Positions 1 through 6,315 of a stretch of 10,387 nucleotides of DNA are shown here, in pieces (the stretch's first letter is position 1; the number at the start of each line of letters is the position of its first letter). The stretch is taken from contig JAQUGA010000079.1 in the NCBI GenBank assembly GCA_028684405.1, positions 1 through 10,387 on the forward strand. The letters run 5' to 3'. Under the pieces are notes generated by a model. That model saw nothing but the letters and a program-made list of their open reading frames with translations. It was not told the DNA's origin and made no database searches. The DNA is from Bacteroidales bacterium (GTDB lineage: Bacteria; Bacteroidota; Bacteroidia; Bacteroidales; WCHB1-69). Position numbers and translations under genes: made by a program.

Positions 1-972
1 CGAAGTAGACACTTTCCGTTCCATCACCAAATAACGCAAAAATTGTATAATCATCTGTTCATCAATTTTATTAACTTCATAACGATAATAATAATTGATA
101 AACTCCTCAAATGCAGCACTATAAGTTTTTATTGTCTTTTCACTGTATCGAATCTCTCTTAATTTCAAAATCATCTCTTCTGGACAATTACGATAATTTG
201 GAATGTCATACGGTCCCATCCTTTTTACCCCATCTGTCCCCGAAGGTTCATTCTCAAAAATAAGATTAATACCTTTTTCATTAGCATAATCCTTTATTTC
301 TTCCAAATATTTTTCCGAGAAAGGAATAGTCCACCACTTGTTCTTAGCATCCCAGCTATGATATGGATAATTTTTCAACAAGTTCATAAAGTCCTTATCA
401 AAAGCAAAAATCAATTTTAGCCGTCCTGTTTTGGTTTTGATAATTAATAAATCATTGGCACTTACTGTTCGAACTTCATTATTAATATTGATGTCAATTT
501 TTTCATGTACAATAAATTCATCAATTCTGTTATGGAAGTGATCTTTTATCAAATCAAGATTACCTGGATAATTAGGAATTTCCCAAATATAACTGCTTGA
601 AATCCATCTACTATATTTTAATGATCTTACAAAGGCAATATCCGTATCATTTTTAGGCATTTTCAAAATAATCTTTTTTCCAATGACTTCAAGCTTTATC
701 AAATCCCTATCGTTTCTTATTTTTGTCGTTGTTTTACCAACAGTTTTTTCTGCAACAAGCTCTTTCTCCAAAACAGGCAATACCAATTCAGGAAACATCA
801 ATTTTAATTGCTCCCTTGTTTCAGCATTATTAGGAACCAACCAAGCCTTTTGTGTTTGACTCCAAGCACACGCGTCAATGCTACGTAATTTGGCTTTTAT
901 GGCATTATCAAAACCAAAAATTAGCTTGATTCGTTCCTGATTTCTGTGTATGATATATTCTGCTTTTATCAT
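1..972 (-). CDS. Tyrosine recombinase/integrase, N-terminal 324 residues (runs off left edge), with three HARP-like repeats
   Basis: My own reading of the minus strand gives an uninterrupted frame from an ATG at 972-970 to base 1. An in-frame TAA at 1026-1024 lies upstream and no other ATG lies between, so this start is the likely one. Residues about 263-324 (starting CPEEMILKLREIRYSEKTIKTY and reaching FLRYLVMERKVSTS) match the SAM-like core-binding domain of Bacteroidota XerC/D-type integrases. The catalytic domain (R-K-HxxR-H-Y) must lie beyond the left edge, so activity cannot be judged. In front are three related units at about residues 12-62, 91-146 and 183-238, each a hydrophobic strand, a helix, then W-x(6-7)-W-x-[IV]-P; units 1 and 3 share 'LKLIF-FD' or 'IKLIFGFD' starts. 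They resemble the HARP domain, and I infer an extra DNA-binding arm. The gene may belong to an integrative element, an integron-like platform or a phase-variation system; the window does not decide. Confidence 0.85.
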   Translation of the reverse strand, partial: MIKAEYIIHRNQERIKLIFGFDNAIKAKLRSIDACAWSQTQKAWLVPNNAETREQLKLMFPELVLPVLEKELVAEKTVGKTTTKIRNDRDLIKLEVIGKKIILKMPKNDTDIAFVRSLKYSRWISSSYIWEIPNYPGNLDLIKDHFHNRIDEFIVHEKIDININNEVRTVSANDLLIIKTKTGRLKLIFAFDKDFMNLLKNYPYHSWDAKNKWWTIPFSEKYLEEIKDYANEKGINLIFENEPSGTDGVKRMGPYDIPNYRNCPEEMILKLREIRYSEKTIKTYSAAFEEFINYYYRYEVNKIDEQMIIQFLRYLVMERKVSTS

Positions 973-1120
973 TTTTCGTGGTGGATATTTCTTATATGGA
1001 TGGATAGGTGGAGTATATACCTTTTAAATAAAAAAAATCAGAGTTCACAATAAAGCTTTGTATGATTTAATTTTTCCCCAAATATTCTGAATTTATTGAA
1101 AAAAATAACAATAAAATTGG

Positions 1121-1194
1121 CACTATTGGCAATCACTATTTACAGCTTCGCCCTCTCAGTCCCATTTGAAAACCTACTCAAAATATAAATAGTG
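1121..1194. repeat. Cluster of AATAGTG/CACTATT repeats 5' of the recombinase gene
   Basis: CACTATT occurs at 1121-1127 and 1134-1140 as a direct repeat with 13-base period. The second copy extends to CACTATTTA (1134-1142), which is exactly inverted as TAAATAGTG at 1186-1194 across a 43-base loop. Between the first two copies the minus strand reads GCCAATAGTGCCAAT, adding a GCCAAT direct repeat. Binding sites for the recombinase, or a recombination/attachment site, are possible given the position about 150-220 bases upstream of the start codon. This is inference; repeats this short also arise by chance in AT-rich DNA. Confidence 0.4.
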
Positions 1195-1403
1195 TCAACT
1201 CAAAAAAGGATCTCTTGTATTTTTGACAAACACTTAATAGAAAATTCAAATATAGATAAAAAAATCATTCAACATTGAAATATTGAAAATAAATCTTAAT
1301 TTTTTAACACAATATCCCTACTCTCGGTATTTATAAAACGAACTAATTCGTATACATATACTTCCTTCTAAAAACTCCATTTCCAACCTATTCCTTATTT
1401 TCT

Positions 1404-1417
1404 CCGCCTCCCTCCCC
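1404..1417 (-). other. G-rich tract directly after the nucleotidase stop codon
   Basis: The minus strand reads GGGGAGGGAGGCGG immediately after the TAA at 1420-1418, i.e. 12 G in 14 bases in an otherwise AT-rich gap. Four G-runs of two or more could form a two-layer G-quadruplex in the transcript or in single-stranded DNA, perhaps as a 3'-end or pausing structure. Only the base pattern is seen; the structure is inference. Confidence 0.35.
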
Positions 1418-2902
1418 TTATTTCATCATTTCTACTCTTTGAACTCCTCTGTAACTAGGTATATTTTTTAGCTCTTTCAGATACTCAATAGTTGATTCTG
1501 CACTGGTGCGAAACAGTCCTTGACCGGGGTCTTTGTGTTCATATTTGTAAATTGAGGACATATAATTGTTCATAACTACAGAATAGATTTTATCCATATC
1601 AAATGCTTTTCCTTCGCTTGTATAAAGTTCTACATCCTTAAGGCTTCCATCTGATTTAAGCAGATAACGTGAAGTCATTCCCGAAGGATAAATGGGTAAA
1701 AAATCATCTAAAACAAATGCAGAAAGAAACAAATTGCGTATTTCGTGTCCAGAAAGCTTAAATACCACTATTTCGTTTCCAAAGGGATCCATTTCGTAGA
1801 CATCTTTGGTACGTATAGGTCCTTTTGCAAGATTTGAAATACGCACACCTCCTGGATTAATAAAAGCAATATCGGCTCCTGATGTCACCCGGATAGCATC
1901 AGTCATTAAAAAACCTATCTCTTCGTATGTTGAAAAATCGTCTTCGGCCACAGCAATAGTTTCGGTTAAAGCTGGATTGTTATTATAAGCATCTACCATT
2001 TTCTGAATATCGGCACGTTTACTACCTTCTTTTCCCACGGTTAGCAAGTGCATTTCTCTATCCACTTTTCCTTCGGGACTAATGGCTAACTTAATGAGCG
2101 TTGCATAATTGAGCTTTCGCTCGGCTTGTGTAATCATAATTCCGTTGTGGATTTGATCTTTATCTACTTTGGTATGCGAATGTCCGCCAATAATCAAATC
2201 TATACTTTTAGTAGGCAGTTGCTTGGCTAATTTCACATCCTCTTCAAATCCCATGTGATTCAAAACAATAAACACATCACAACTGTCTTTCAAAAAAAGG
2301 TATTTTGGAGCAGCTTGGAATGGATCTTTAAACACAAATCCTTTCACATTATCGGGATGAGTATCTGGAATTCCAATGTTGTTAATATCCAAAAATGAAA
2401 CAAAAGCTATTCGAACCCCATTTGATGTTTTAAGAATTTTATAAGGTTTAATACGAAAATTAGCTTTCTTAGGCAGTTCAATATTTGCACTCAGAAATTC
2501 AAACTCAGCTTTGTGTGTAATATGTTCAAAACCCGCAAGTCGGGAATCAAATTCGTGATTACCAACGGCTGATAAGTCAAATTTTACTGCATTCATAAGT
2601 TCAATAATGGGCATTCCTTTTTCTGGATATTGGTCATTGGCAGGATTTCCCGTTTGGTTGTCGCCACCCGATACAAGCAATAAATCCGGATAAATGGCAC
2701 GCAAACTGTCCACCATAAAAGCAAAACGAGGAAAATTATCCAAGGCTGCGTGCATGTCGTTTACGGCAAGAATTTCTATCATTTTCACTTTGGGCAGCTC
2801 TGACAATTTAATCTTTTGCCTAGTGGTGCAAGCCATAAACAAAGAGGTGCCTAGCAGAACAATAACACAAAATACTTTTGGTTTCATCAAAAATCTTTTC
2901 AT
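1418..2902 (-). CDS. 5'-nucleotidase / metallophosphatase lipoprotein (UshA-like)
   Basis: This is a two-domain secreted nucleotidase of 494 residues, close to the usual family length. It should release phosphate from nucleotides or related phosphoesters outside the cytoplasm. The N-terminus (MKRFLMKPK, hydrophobic stretch, LFMAC) is a lipoprotein signal with Cys at about residue 25, though the lipobox is not canonical. The dinuclear-metal motifs are intact: NDMH (D49, H51), GGDN (79-82), GNHEFD (114-119), an isolated His (about 216) and GGHSH (239-243). The C-terminal substrate domain has NPGGVR (349-354) and FGNEIVVFKLSG (374-385). I chose the ATG at 2902-2900, which overlaps the TGA of the upstream gene as ATGA, over an in-frame ATG 11 codons upstream at 2935, because that one would put charged residues before the signal peptide and overlap the upstream gene by 37 bases. 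Substrate specificity cannot be read from sequence. Confidence 0.9.
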   Translation of the reverse strand: MKRFLMKPKVFCVIVLLGTSLFMACTTRQKIKLSELPKVKMIEILAVNDMHAALDNFPRFAFMVDSLRAIYPDLLLVSGGDNQTGNPANDQYPEKGMPIIELMNAVKFDLSAVGNHEFDSRLAGFEHITHKAEFEFLSANIELPKKANFRIKPYKILKTSNGVRIAFVSFLDINNIGIPDTHPDNVKGFVFKDPFQAAPKYLFLKDSCDVFIVLNHMGFEEDVKLAKQLPTKSIDLIIGGHSHTKVDKDQIHNGIMITQAERKLNYATLIKLAISPEGKVDREMHLLTVGKEGSKRADIQKMVDAYNNNPALTETIAVAEDDFSTYEEIGFLMTDAIRVTSGADIAFINPGGVRISNLAKGPIRTKDVYEMDPFGNEIVVFKLSGHEIRNLFLSAFVLDDFLPIYPSGMTSRYLLKSDGSLKDVELYTSEGKAFDMDKIYSVVMNNYMSSIYKYEHKDPGQGLFRTSAESTIEYLKELKNIPSYRGVQRVEMMK

Positions 2903-3108
2903 ACTTCTGTTTTTTGGTTTTTCAAATATAAACAACTTCCTTCTCTTAGTTCGCCATCCAAAGCAATAGTATTGCCATAGGCATCCGTCACGATGAGCAA
3001 GTTGGAGGGTATTCTCTGTCCGTAATGAGCAAAATAAGAACGCACCACATCCACTACTTTAGCACCCTTATGTATGCTTATTTCTTTATCGTTGACAAAT
3101 ATCTTCAT
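2899..3108 (-). CDS. Small beta-grasp-like (ThiS/MoaD-type fold) protein without a C-terminal GG
   Basis: A 69-residue protein with no signal peptide or membrane segment, so probably cytoplasmic. The first 25 residues (MKIFVNDKEISIHKGAKVVDVV) follow the ThiS/MoaD beta-grasp pattern: strand, turn, strand, then a 'G-A-x-V-x-D-V' helix start. The end (VTDAYGNTIALDGELREG..LYL) could supply the remaining strands. It ends NQKTEV, not Gly-Gly, so it should not act as a classical sulfur carrier. Its TGA overlaps the ATG of the nucleotidase lipoprotein (ATGA), implying translational coupling. The frame extends upstream to a TAA at 3156-3154 without another ATG, so the ATG at 3108 is preferred. The fold is an inference from pattern, and the function is unknown. 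Confidence 0.7.
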   Translation of the reverse strand: MKIFVNDKEISIHKGAKVVDVVRSYFAHYGQRIPSNLLIVTDAYGNTIALDGELREGSCLYLKNQKTEV

Positions 3109-3140
3109 AAATCTATTTTTTGACTTCAGAATTTCTTTTC

Positions 3141-3454
3141 TTAAAATTTCATTTTATACTTAGTAAAATAAGAAACACTATCATCCAACTTCCAAAGTCT
3201 CACTCTAAACTCTGTTCGAAAGGGAGAGCTTTGAAACCATTCTGTTTTATTTAGTTTTTCAAGTCCCCGTAGCCTTCTATAGTTCCAAAAAGTTCAAATA
3301 CTTTATCAAAAGGATAAGGGTTTTCATACATCCAAACACGAACTGTTTCAGTGCCTTGCATGTTCATTCCTAGTGCTAATCGAAATTGATTTAAGGAAGA
3401 ATTTGGGTTAAAAGAAGATGTTTGTGTTCCCGTTATTCCAATAATACTATTATG
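3141..3454 (-). pseudogene. Truncated, frameshifted gene remnant of unknown family
   Basis: The minus strand codes for protein-like sequence in two frames that join smoothly. The first frame follows a TAA at 3457-3455 and reads IIGITGTQTSSFNPNSSLNQ, later VRVWMYENPYPFDKVFELF, before stopping at 3253-3251. The second continues as WNYRRLRGLEKLNKTEWF, then FRTEFRVRLWKLDD, and stops at 3143-3141. The join falls on a run of five A (plus strand 3287-3291); a sixth would restore one frame of about 100 residues. There is no start codon at the N-terminal end, only six bases from the baeRF-like gene, so the 5' part was probably lost by deletion. I do not recognise the family. A sequencing error could explain the frameshift but not the missing 5' end. 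Confidence 0.6.
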
Positions 3455-3459
3455 TTATT

Positions 3460-4533
3460 TTAGTATCGTGTTTTAAGAACAATCGTTTCCACCTCATTAA
3501 TTTCATCGCGTGAAGCAAAAAAGACTCTGCCATTTTTCGACAACACTTCCCAGGCAATATTGCTGGTAACATCATCTATCACACCTGGTTTGGTATTGTC
3601 AGTCACCAAATCAAAAGTCTTCTCGCCAGTCATTCTTACAGCTTGTGCATAATCTTTATTTACAATTAATAAATCGCCACGACCTTCCATCGAAGCTTGA
3701 AAAATCTCTTGCAAATCAGTCAAAGCATTGCCTTTTCCCATTGCGTCTTTCATTTCGCTCATGGCTTCAGCTCTACGATCGTAAATTAAAGATTTAATTA
3801 TTTCCCAGGCTTGCTTGGCAATGTGATGAGTGTCGGTATTATTGTAATCGATATTGGCGTATCCATGATAGATAGAGGGTCTGTCTGCCACTTGCATAAA
3901 ACGGCTGTAATTGTTTTCGGTGCTAATAATTACACAAGGCAAGTTATATTCGTTGTAGACTCTAACAACGGCTTTGTCAACATCATTAAAAAACTCACGA
4001 ACCATATCATCTAGCAATCCGCTGTCACTATGTTTTATTCGCTCGGTTACTTGATGAGGAATCTCTGAAAATGGGAAATCGGCATTTTTAATCTCCTCAG
4101 TAATTCCGTCATGGGTCGCATTATACATTGAAACACCCCCTTGAGAAAGCAAAAGAATATAATACTCCTCATTCATGTTTAATGATTTTATTAAAGGACG
4201 AATGTTAAAAGTATCAGCAACTTGTACCCTATTCGATTGTATTTTCCAAGGCGACTTAATAATCTCTTGCGTATCATTTGACAAGAAAATATGCAAAGAA
4301 TCTAAGTTTAGACTTTCATCAATTTCCAATCCTGAAATCTTTTCCAATAATGATGCTACAGGCCTTTTCCCAAATTCATTTATGACTCTCTCTTCTGCTT
4401 CTTTTAGTAGATTTTTTAATAAAATTACATCTTGAGCATTGTCAGGATGAGTTCTGTGCGTATTTAGCGAAATTGTAACGCAAGGGGCACTCTTTTCTGT
4501 TGCTAATGCTGCTATTTTTTGCTTTGTTGTCAT
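3460..4533 (-). CDS. baeRF-like protein (bacterial archaeo-eukaryotic release factor-related family)
   Basis: A 357-residue cytoplasmic protein with no signal peptide or membrane segment. Its plan matches the baeRF families, which are distant relatives of eRF1/Pelota thought to work at the ribosome. It has an N-terminal region with 'PCVTISLNTHRTHPDN' (residues about 17-32), a central domain opening with 'YYILLLSQGGVSMYNATHDG' (about 125-144), and a C-terminal alpha/beta domain containing 'DLLIVNKDY' and 'AWEVLSKNGRVFFASRDEI', ending LKTRY. Most likely it is the family named baeRF family 3, but I recall that name and have not searched. There is no GGQ tripeptide, so peptide-release chemistry like eRF1 is not supported. 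A start context of AAGGA six bases upstream of the ATG is unusually good for this phylum. It stands alone, with its own promoter match at 4704-4735. Confidence 0.7.
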   Translation of the reverse strand: MTTKQKIAALATEKSAPCVTISLNTHRTHPDNAQDVILLKNLLKEAEERVINEFGKRPVASLLEKISGLEIDESLNLDSLHIFLSNDTQEIIKSPWKIQSNRVQVADTFNIRPLIKSLNMNEEYYILLLSQGGVSMYNATHDGITEEIKNADFPFSEIPHQVTERIKHSDSGLLDDMVREFFNDVDKAVVRVYNEYNLPCVIISTENNYSRFMQVADRPSIYHGYANIDYNNTDTHHIAKQAWEIIKSLIYDRRAEAMSEMKDAMGKGNALTDLQEIFQASMEGRGDLLIVNKDYAQAVRMTGEKTFDLVTDNTKPGVIDDVTSNIAWEVLSKNGRVFFASRDEINEVETIVLKTRY

Positions 4534-4703
4534 ATGTTCCTTTTTAAATTGTTTAACTTCCTACTCTATTGAATTTTCGGATTACTTCCCTTTTTCAATG
4601 TGTGGTCATTCGTTTATTAAAAATCCAGACATTATATGTCTTGACTTTGCATGTATGGCTATTATGCAAGGGAATCAAATATTCTTTACTTTTTAGCCAC
4701 GTA
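4534..4703 (-). promoter_or_regulatory. Structured leader of the baeRF-like gene
   Basis: If the promoter at 4704-4735 is used, the transcript has a leader of about 165 bases. Two hairpins can form in it: AGACAT-TAT-ATGTCT (4627-4641, 6-base arms, 3-base loop) and TTGCAT/ATGCAA (4647-4652 with 4664-4669, 11-base loop). Neither is followed by a U-run, so they are not obvious terminators. A regulatory role is inference from length and pairing only; I recognise no riboswitch class here. Confidence 0.35.
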
Positions 4704-4735
4704 CAAAAATACTCAAAAATCTTCAAATTTGCAAA
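4704..4735 (-). promoter_or_regulatory. Promoter of Bacteroidota type for the baeRF-like gene
   Basis: Minus strand: TTTG (4735-4732), 20-base spacer, TATTTTTG (4711-4704). This matches the -33 TTTG and -7 TAnnTTTG elements read by the main Bacteroidota sigma factor, with the expected 19-21-base spacing. Transcription would start near 4700. The surrounding sequence is AT-rich, so some chance of a fortuitous match remains. Confidence 0.55.
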
Positions 4736-4979
4736 TCTTTTATTAGCAGTTTTAAAAACAAAAGATGTTTTTTATAAAATTTTAAGGATGATTTAATTCT
4801 AACAAAACTAATATCCACAGTTTTAAGGCTTTGCAGAAGTTATACCGTTACGGTTTCTATAATAGTCCAATTCAATAAATATTTTTTGTACTCTAATACC
4901 GATTTGAAAAATAATATAGTCCAATTTTGCTTTTAGCTCATTGTACTATTTATTTTAAGCATCGGCATTATGCAAATTA

Positions 4980-5027
4980 TAAAATTGTAGGACATAACTG
5001 TCAAAACGTAGACTATCTACAATTTTA
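4980..5027. repeat. Inverted repeat with 11-base perfect arms
   Basis: TAAAATTGTAG (4980-4990) is exactly inverted as CTACAATTTTA (5017-5027) with a 26-base loop. Allowing a two-base bulge, AAAT/ATTT extend the stem to about 15 pairs. It lies in non-coding DNA, and no U-run follows on either strand that would make it a clear terminator. Confidence 0.6.
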
Positions 5028-5080
5028 ATTTGGGATAACAGAAACTCTATCGGCATAAATCCCGCTTTGCGAGGACATGC

Positions 5081-5127
5081 AATACTAAATTTCAAATTAT
5101 CCGTTGGACTAATTTGAAATAAGTATT
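5081..5127. repeat. Long hairpin downstream of the racemase gene
   Basis: ATTTCAAATTA (5089-5099) pairs exactly with TAATTTGAAAT (5110-5120) across a 10-base loop. Outside a small internal loop, AATACT (5081-5086) pairs with AGTATT (5122-5127), giving 17 pairs in total. It starts 37 bases past the racemase stop codon, so it may end or stabilise the operon transcript, but the lack of a U-run argues against a simple intrinsic terminator. It overlaps one copy of the TAATACC-N16-TAGTCCAA motif. Confidence 0.55.
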
Positions 5128-5163
5128 GGTATTACTGGGGAAGCTAGTCACTAGGTTACTCAG

Positions 5164-6315
5164 TCACTTGCTTACAATCCTCGTTATACTTTCTGACAAA
5201 TGTGCAAGAACTTCATAATTAAGCTCTTCGCATAAATTACTAAATGAGCTAACTTTTATTTCTAATTTTCCTTGTTTTCCAATCAAAACAACCGCATCTC
5301 CCACTTCCACATTTTTGATATTGGTAACATCGATTATAATCATATTCATGTTTACAAGTCCAATTAAATTGCATCTATGACCACGTATAAGAACATGTCC
5401 TTTATTGCTTAGTGACCGATTGTAACCCATTGAATATCCGACAGGAACCAAAGCAGTGACAATATCACCTTGAGCAAGATATGAAATTCCATATCCGACA
5501 AATTCACCACTTTTCACTTTTTTTAGAGACATAATATGACTTTTCCATCCCAATATTCTTTTTAAAGGATCTAATCTATCATTTTGATTATTGATATACT
5601 GAACAAAGACTTCGGTGCTCGACCAAAAACCATATAACATGATTCCGACTCGAACCATATCCATCCTTGTATCCGGGTAAACAAAAGAAGCAGCAGAATT
5701 GGCAACATGCTTGTATTTTGCATTCAAGCCGCTTGCTTCAAAACGAGCAAACATTTCCTTGTACTTTTGCAACTGATTTTGGATTCTAAAATGATTTGAA
5801 ATGCTTTCAGCACCAGCCAAATGAGTACAAAATCCGCATACTTCAATAAAAGAGATATTTTCTTTTATAATTTCAATGGCACACTCTATCTCCCCAAAAT
5901 CTAAACCCGACCTGTTCATTCCCGTTTCTGCTTCAATATGAATTTTAGCCTTTAAATTAAGATCTTTGGCAAATTCCACAGCCGTTTTTAGTCTTTCAAT
6001 ACTAAATACAAAAAACTCTATTCCTTTTTCAATGGCATCTTTTATATCTTCATCACACAACCATCCCATCACCATAATGGATCTTGGTTTTGATGAACAA
6101 TTATAAACACGAACCGCTTCTTTGTAATAAAAAACCGAAAAATGATCAATGCCATATTTGTCAAAAACGGGAACTATTTGTTCAATCCCATGTCCATATG
6201 CATTCGCTTTAACAACAGCTGATATTTTTACTTTTTCACCAAATTTAGAGCGTAGAAAAGAAATATTATTTTGAATCGATTTTTCATTTAGCGTTATTAT
6301 TGAATCATAAACCAT
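5164..6315 (-). CDS. Alanine-racemase-family PLP enzyme, stand-alone
   Basis: A 383-residue cytoplasmic enzyme of normal Alr length, expected to racemise alanine or another amino acid with pyridoxal phosphate. The PLP lysine lies in VVKANAYGHG (K36), the active-site arginine region in TGMNRSG (131-137), followed by THLAGAE, NSAASFVYP and MVRVGIMLYG. The opposing catalytic tyrosine is in VGYGISY (probably Y275). Three motifs depart from the usual consensus: ETGM for DTGM, GYSMGYNR for GYADG-type, and VNMNM for CMDQ-type (Asp replaced by Asn at 324). Bacteroidota often carry their housekeeping Alr fused behind a MurF domain; this protein has no such domain, so I infer a second, perhaps catabolic or broad-specificity racemase. 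Its ATG lies 11 bases inside the upstream amidohydrolase gene, which implies coupled translation and linked substrates. Confidence 0.88.
   Translation of the reverse strand: MVYDSIITLNEKSIQNNISFLRSKFGEKVKISAVVKANAYGHGIEQIVPVFDKYGIDHFSVFYYKEAVRVYNCSSKPRSIMVMGWLCDEDIKDAIEKGIEFFVFSIERLKTAVEFAKDLNLKAKIHIEAETGMNRSGLDFGEIECAIEIIKENISFIEVCGFCTHLAGAESISNHFRIQNQLQKYKEMFARFEASGLNAKYKHVANSAASFVYPDTRMDMVRVGIMLYGFWSSTEVFVQYINNQNDRLDPLKRILGWKSHIMSLKKVKSGEFVGYGISYLAQGDIVTALVPVGYSMGYNRSLSNKGHVLIRGHRCNLIGLVNMNMIIIDVTNIKNVEVGDAVVLIGKQGKLEIKVSSFSNLCEELNYEVLAHLSESITRIVSK

Larger units (their letters stand above)
973..1417. other. 445-base intergenic region between recombinase and nucleotidase
   Basis: No coding frame is convincing on either strand. 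The region holds the short direct and inverted repeats at 1121-1194 and a strongly pyrimidine-rich plus strand (about 1374-1423) that includes a G-rich minus-strand tract. A TATATTTG match at 1254-1247 (minus strand) has no TTTG partner at a suitable distance, so I do not name a promoter for the recombinase. A 5-base inverted repeat ACGAA/TTCGT at 1338-1351 is too short to call a terminator. Confidence 0.6.
4840..5134. repeat. Mosaic of direct and inverted repeats, possible miniature or decayed element
   Basis: The motif TAATACC-N16-TAGTCCAA appears on the plus strand at 4894-4924 and on the minus strand at 5134-5104, so the two copies face each other with identical internal spacing. A third TAGTCCAA lies at 4863-4870, within an 11-base direct repeat ATAGTCCAATT (4862-4872 and 4916-4926). 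TAATACCGAT (4894-4903) is nearly inverted at 4961-4970. Two 11-base perfect hairpin stems lie inside or next to it. The layout suggests a dispersed intergenic repeat or a decayed miniature element, but I cannot confirm other genomic copies. Confidence 0.45.
4742..5163. other. Non-coding, repeat-rich gap between the racemase gene and the baeRF promoter
   Basis: Stops interrupt all frames and no protein-like stretch is visible. The gap contains the repeat mosaic annotated at 4840-5134, with two long hairpins, plus a short segment next to the racemase stop codon where AGTCAC occurs twice (5146-5151 and 5162-5167). No terminator with a U-run is visible downstream of the racemase; the hairpin at 5081-5127 may nevertheless stop or protect the transcript. 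Confidence 0.55.

Noticed and set aside
1247..1254. TATATTTG as a promoter element for the recombinase
   Set aside because: No TTTG lies 19-21 bases upstream, and it would imply a leader of about 275 bases.
2900..2935. Upstream ATG at 2935 as start of the nucleotidase
   Set aside because: It would place charged residues before the signal peptide and overlap the upstream gene by 37 bases, whereas the ATG at 2902 gives an ATGA overlap and a normal lipoprotein signal.
3141..3454. Insertion-sequence fragment with programmed -1 frameshift
   Set aside because: The residues show no transposase motif, no terminal inverted repeats flank the segment, and the T-run in CTTTTTGG is not a standard slippery heptamer in the reading frame used.
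1806..4796. Open frames on the plus strand (for example 1806-1988, 2694-2969, 3811-4014, 4175-4435, 4569-4796)
   Set aside because: Most lie antisense to well-supported genes; the last lies in non-coding DNA over the baeRF promoter and leader. None has protein-like composition, recognised motifs or an initiation context.
973..5163. An integron-type cassette array next to the recombinase
   Set aside because: The genes to the right are large, on the same strand as the recombinase, grouped in operons with overlaps and their own promoter, and no recurring attC-like sites separate them.
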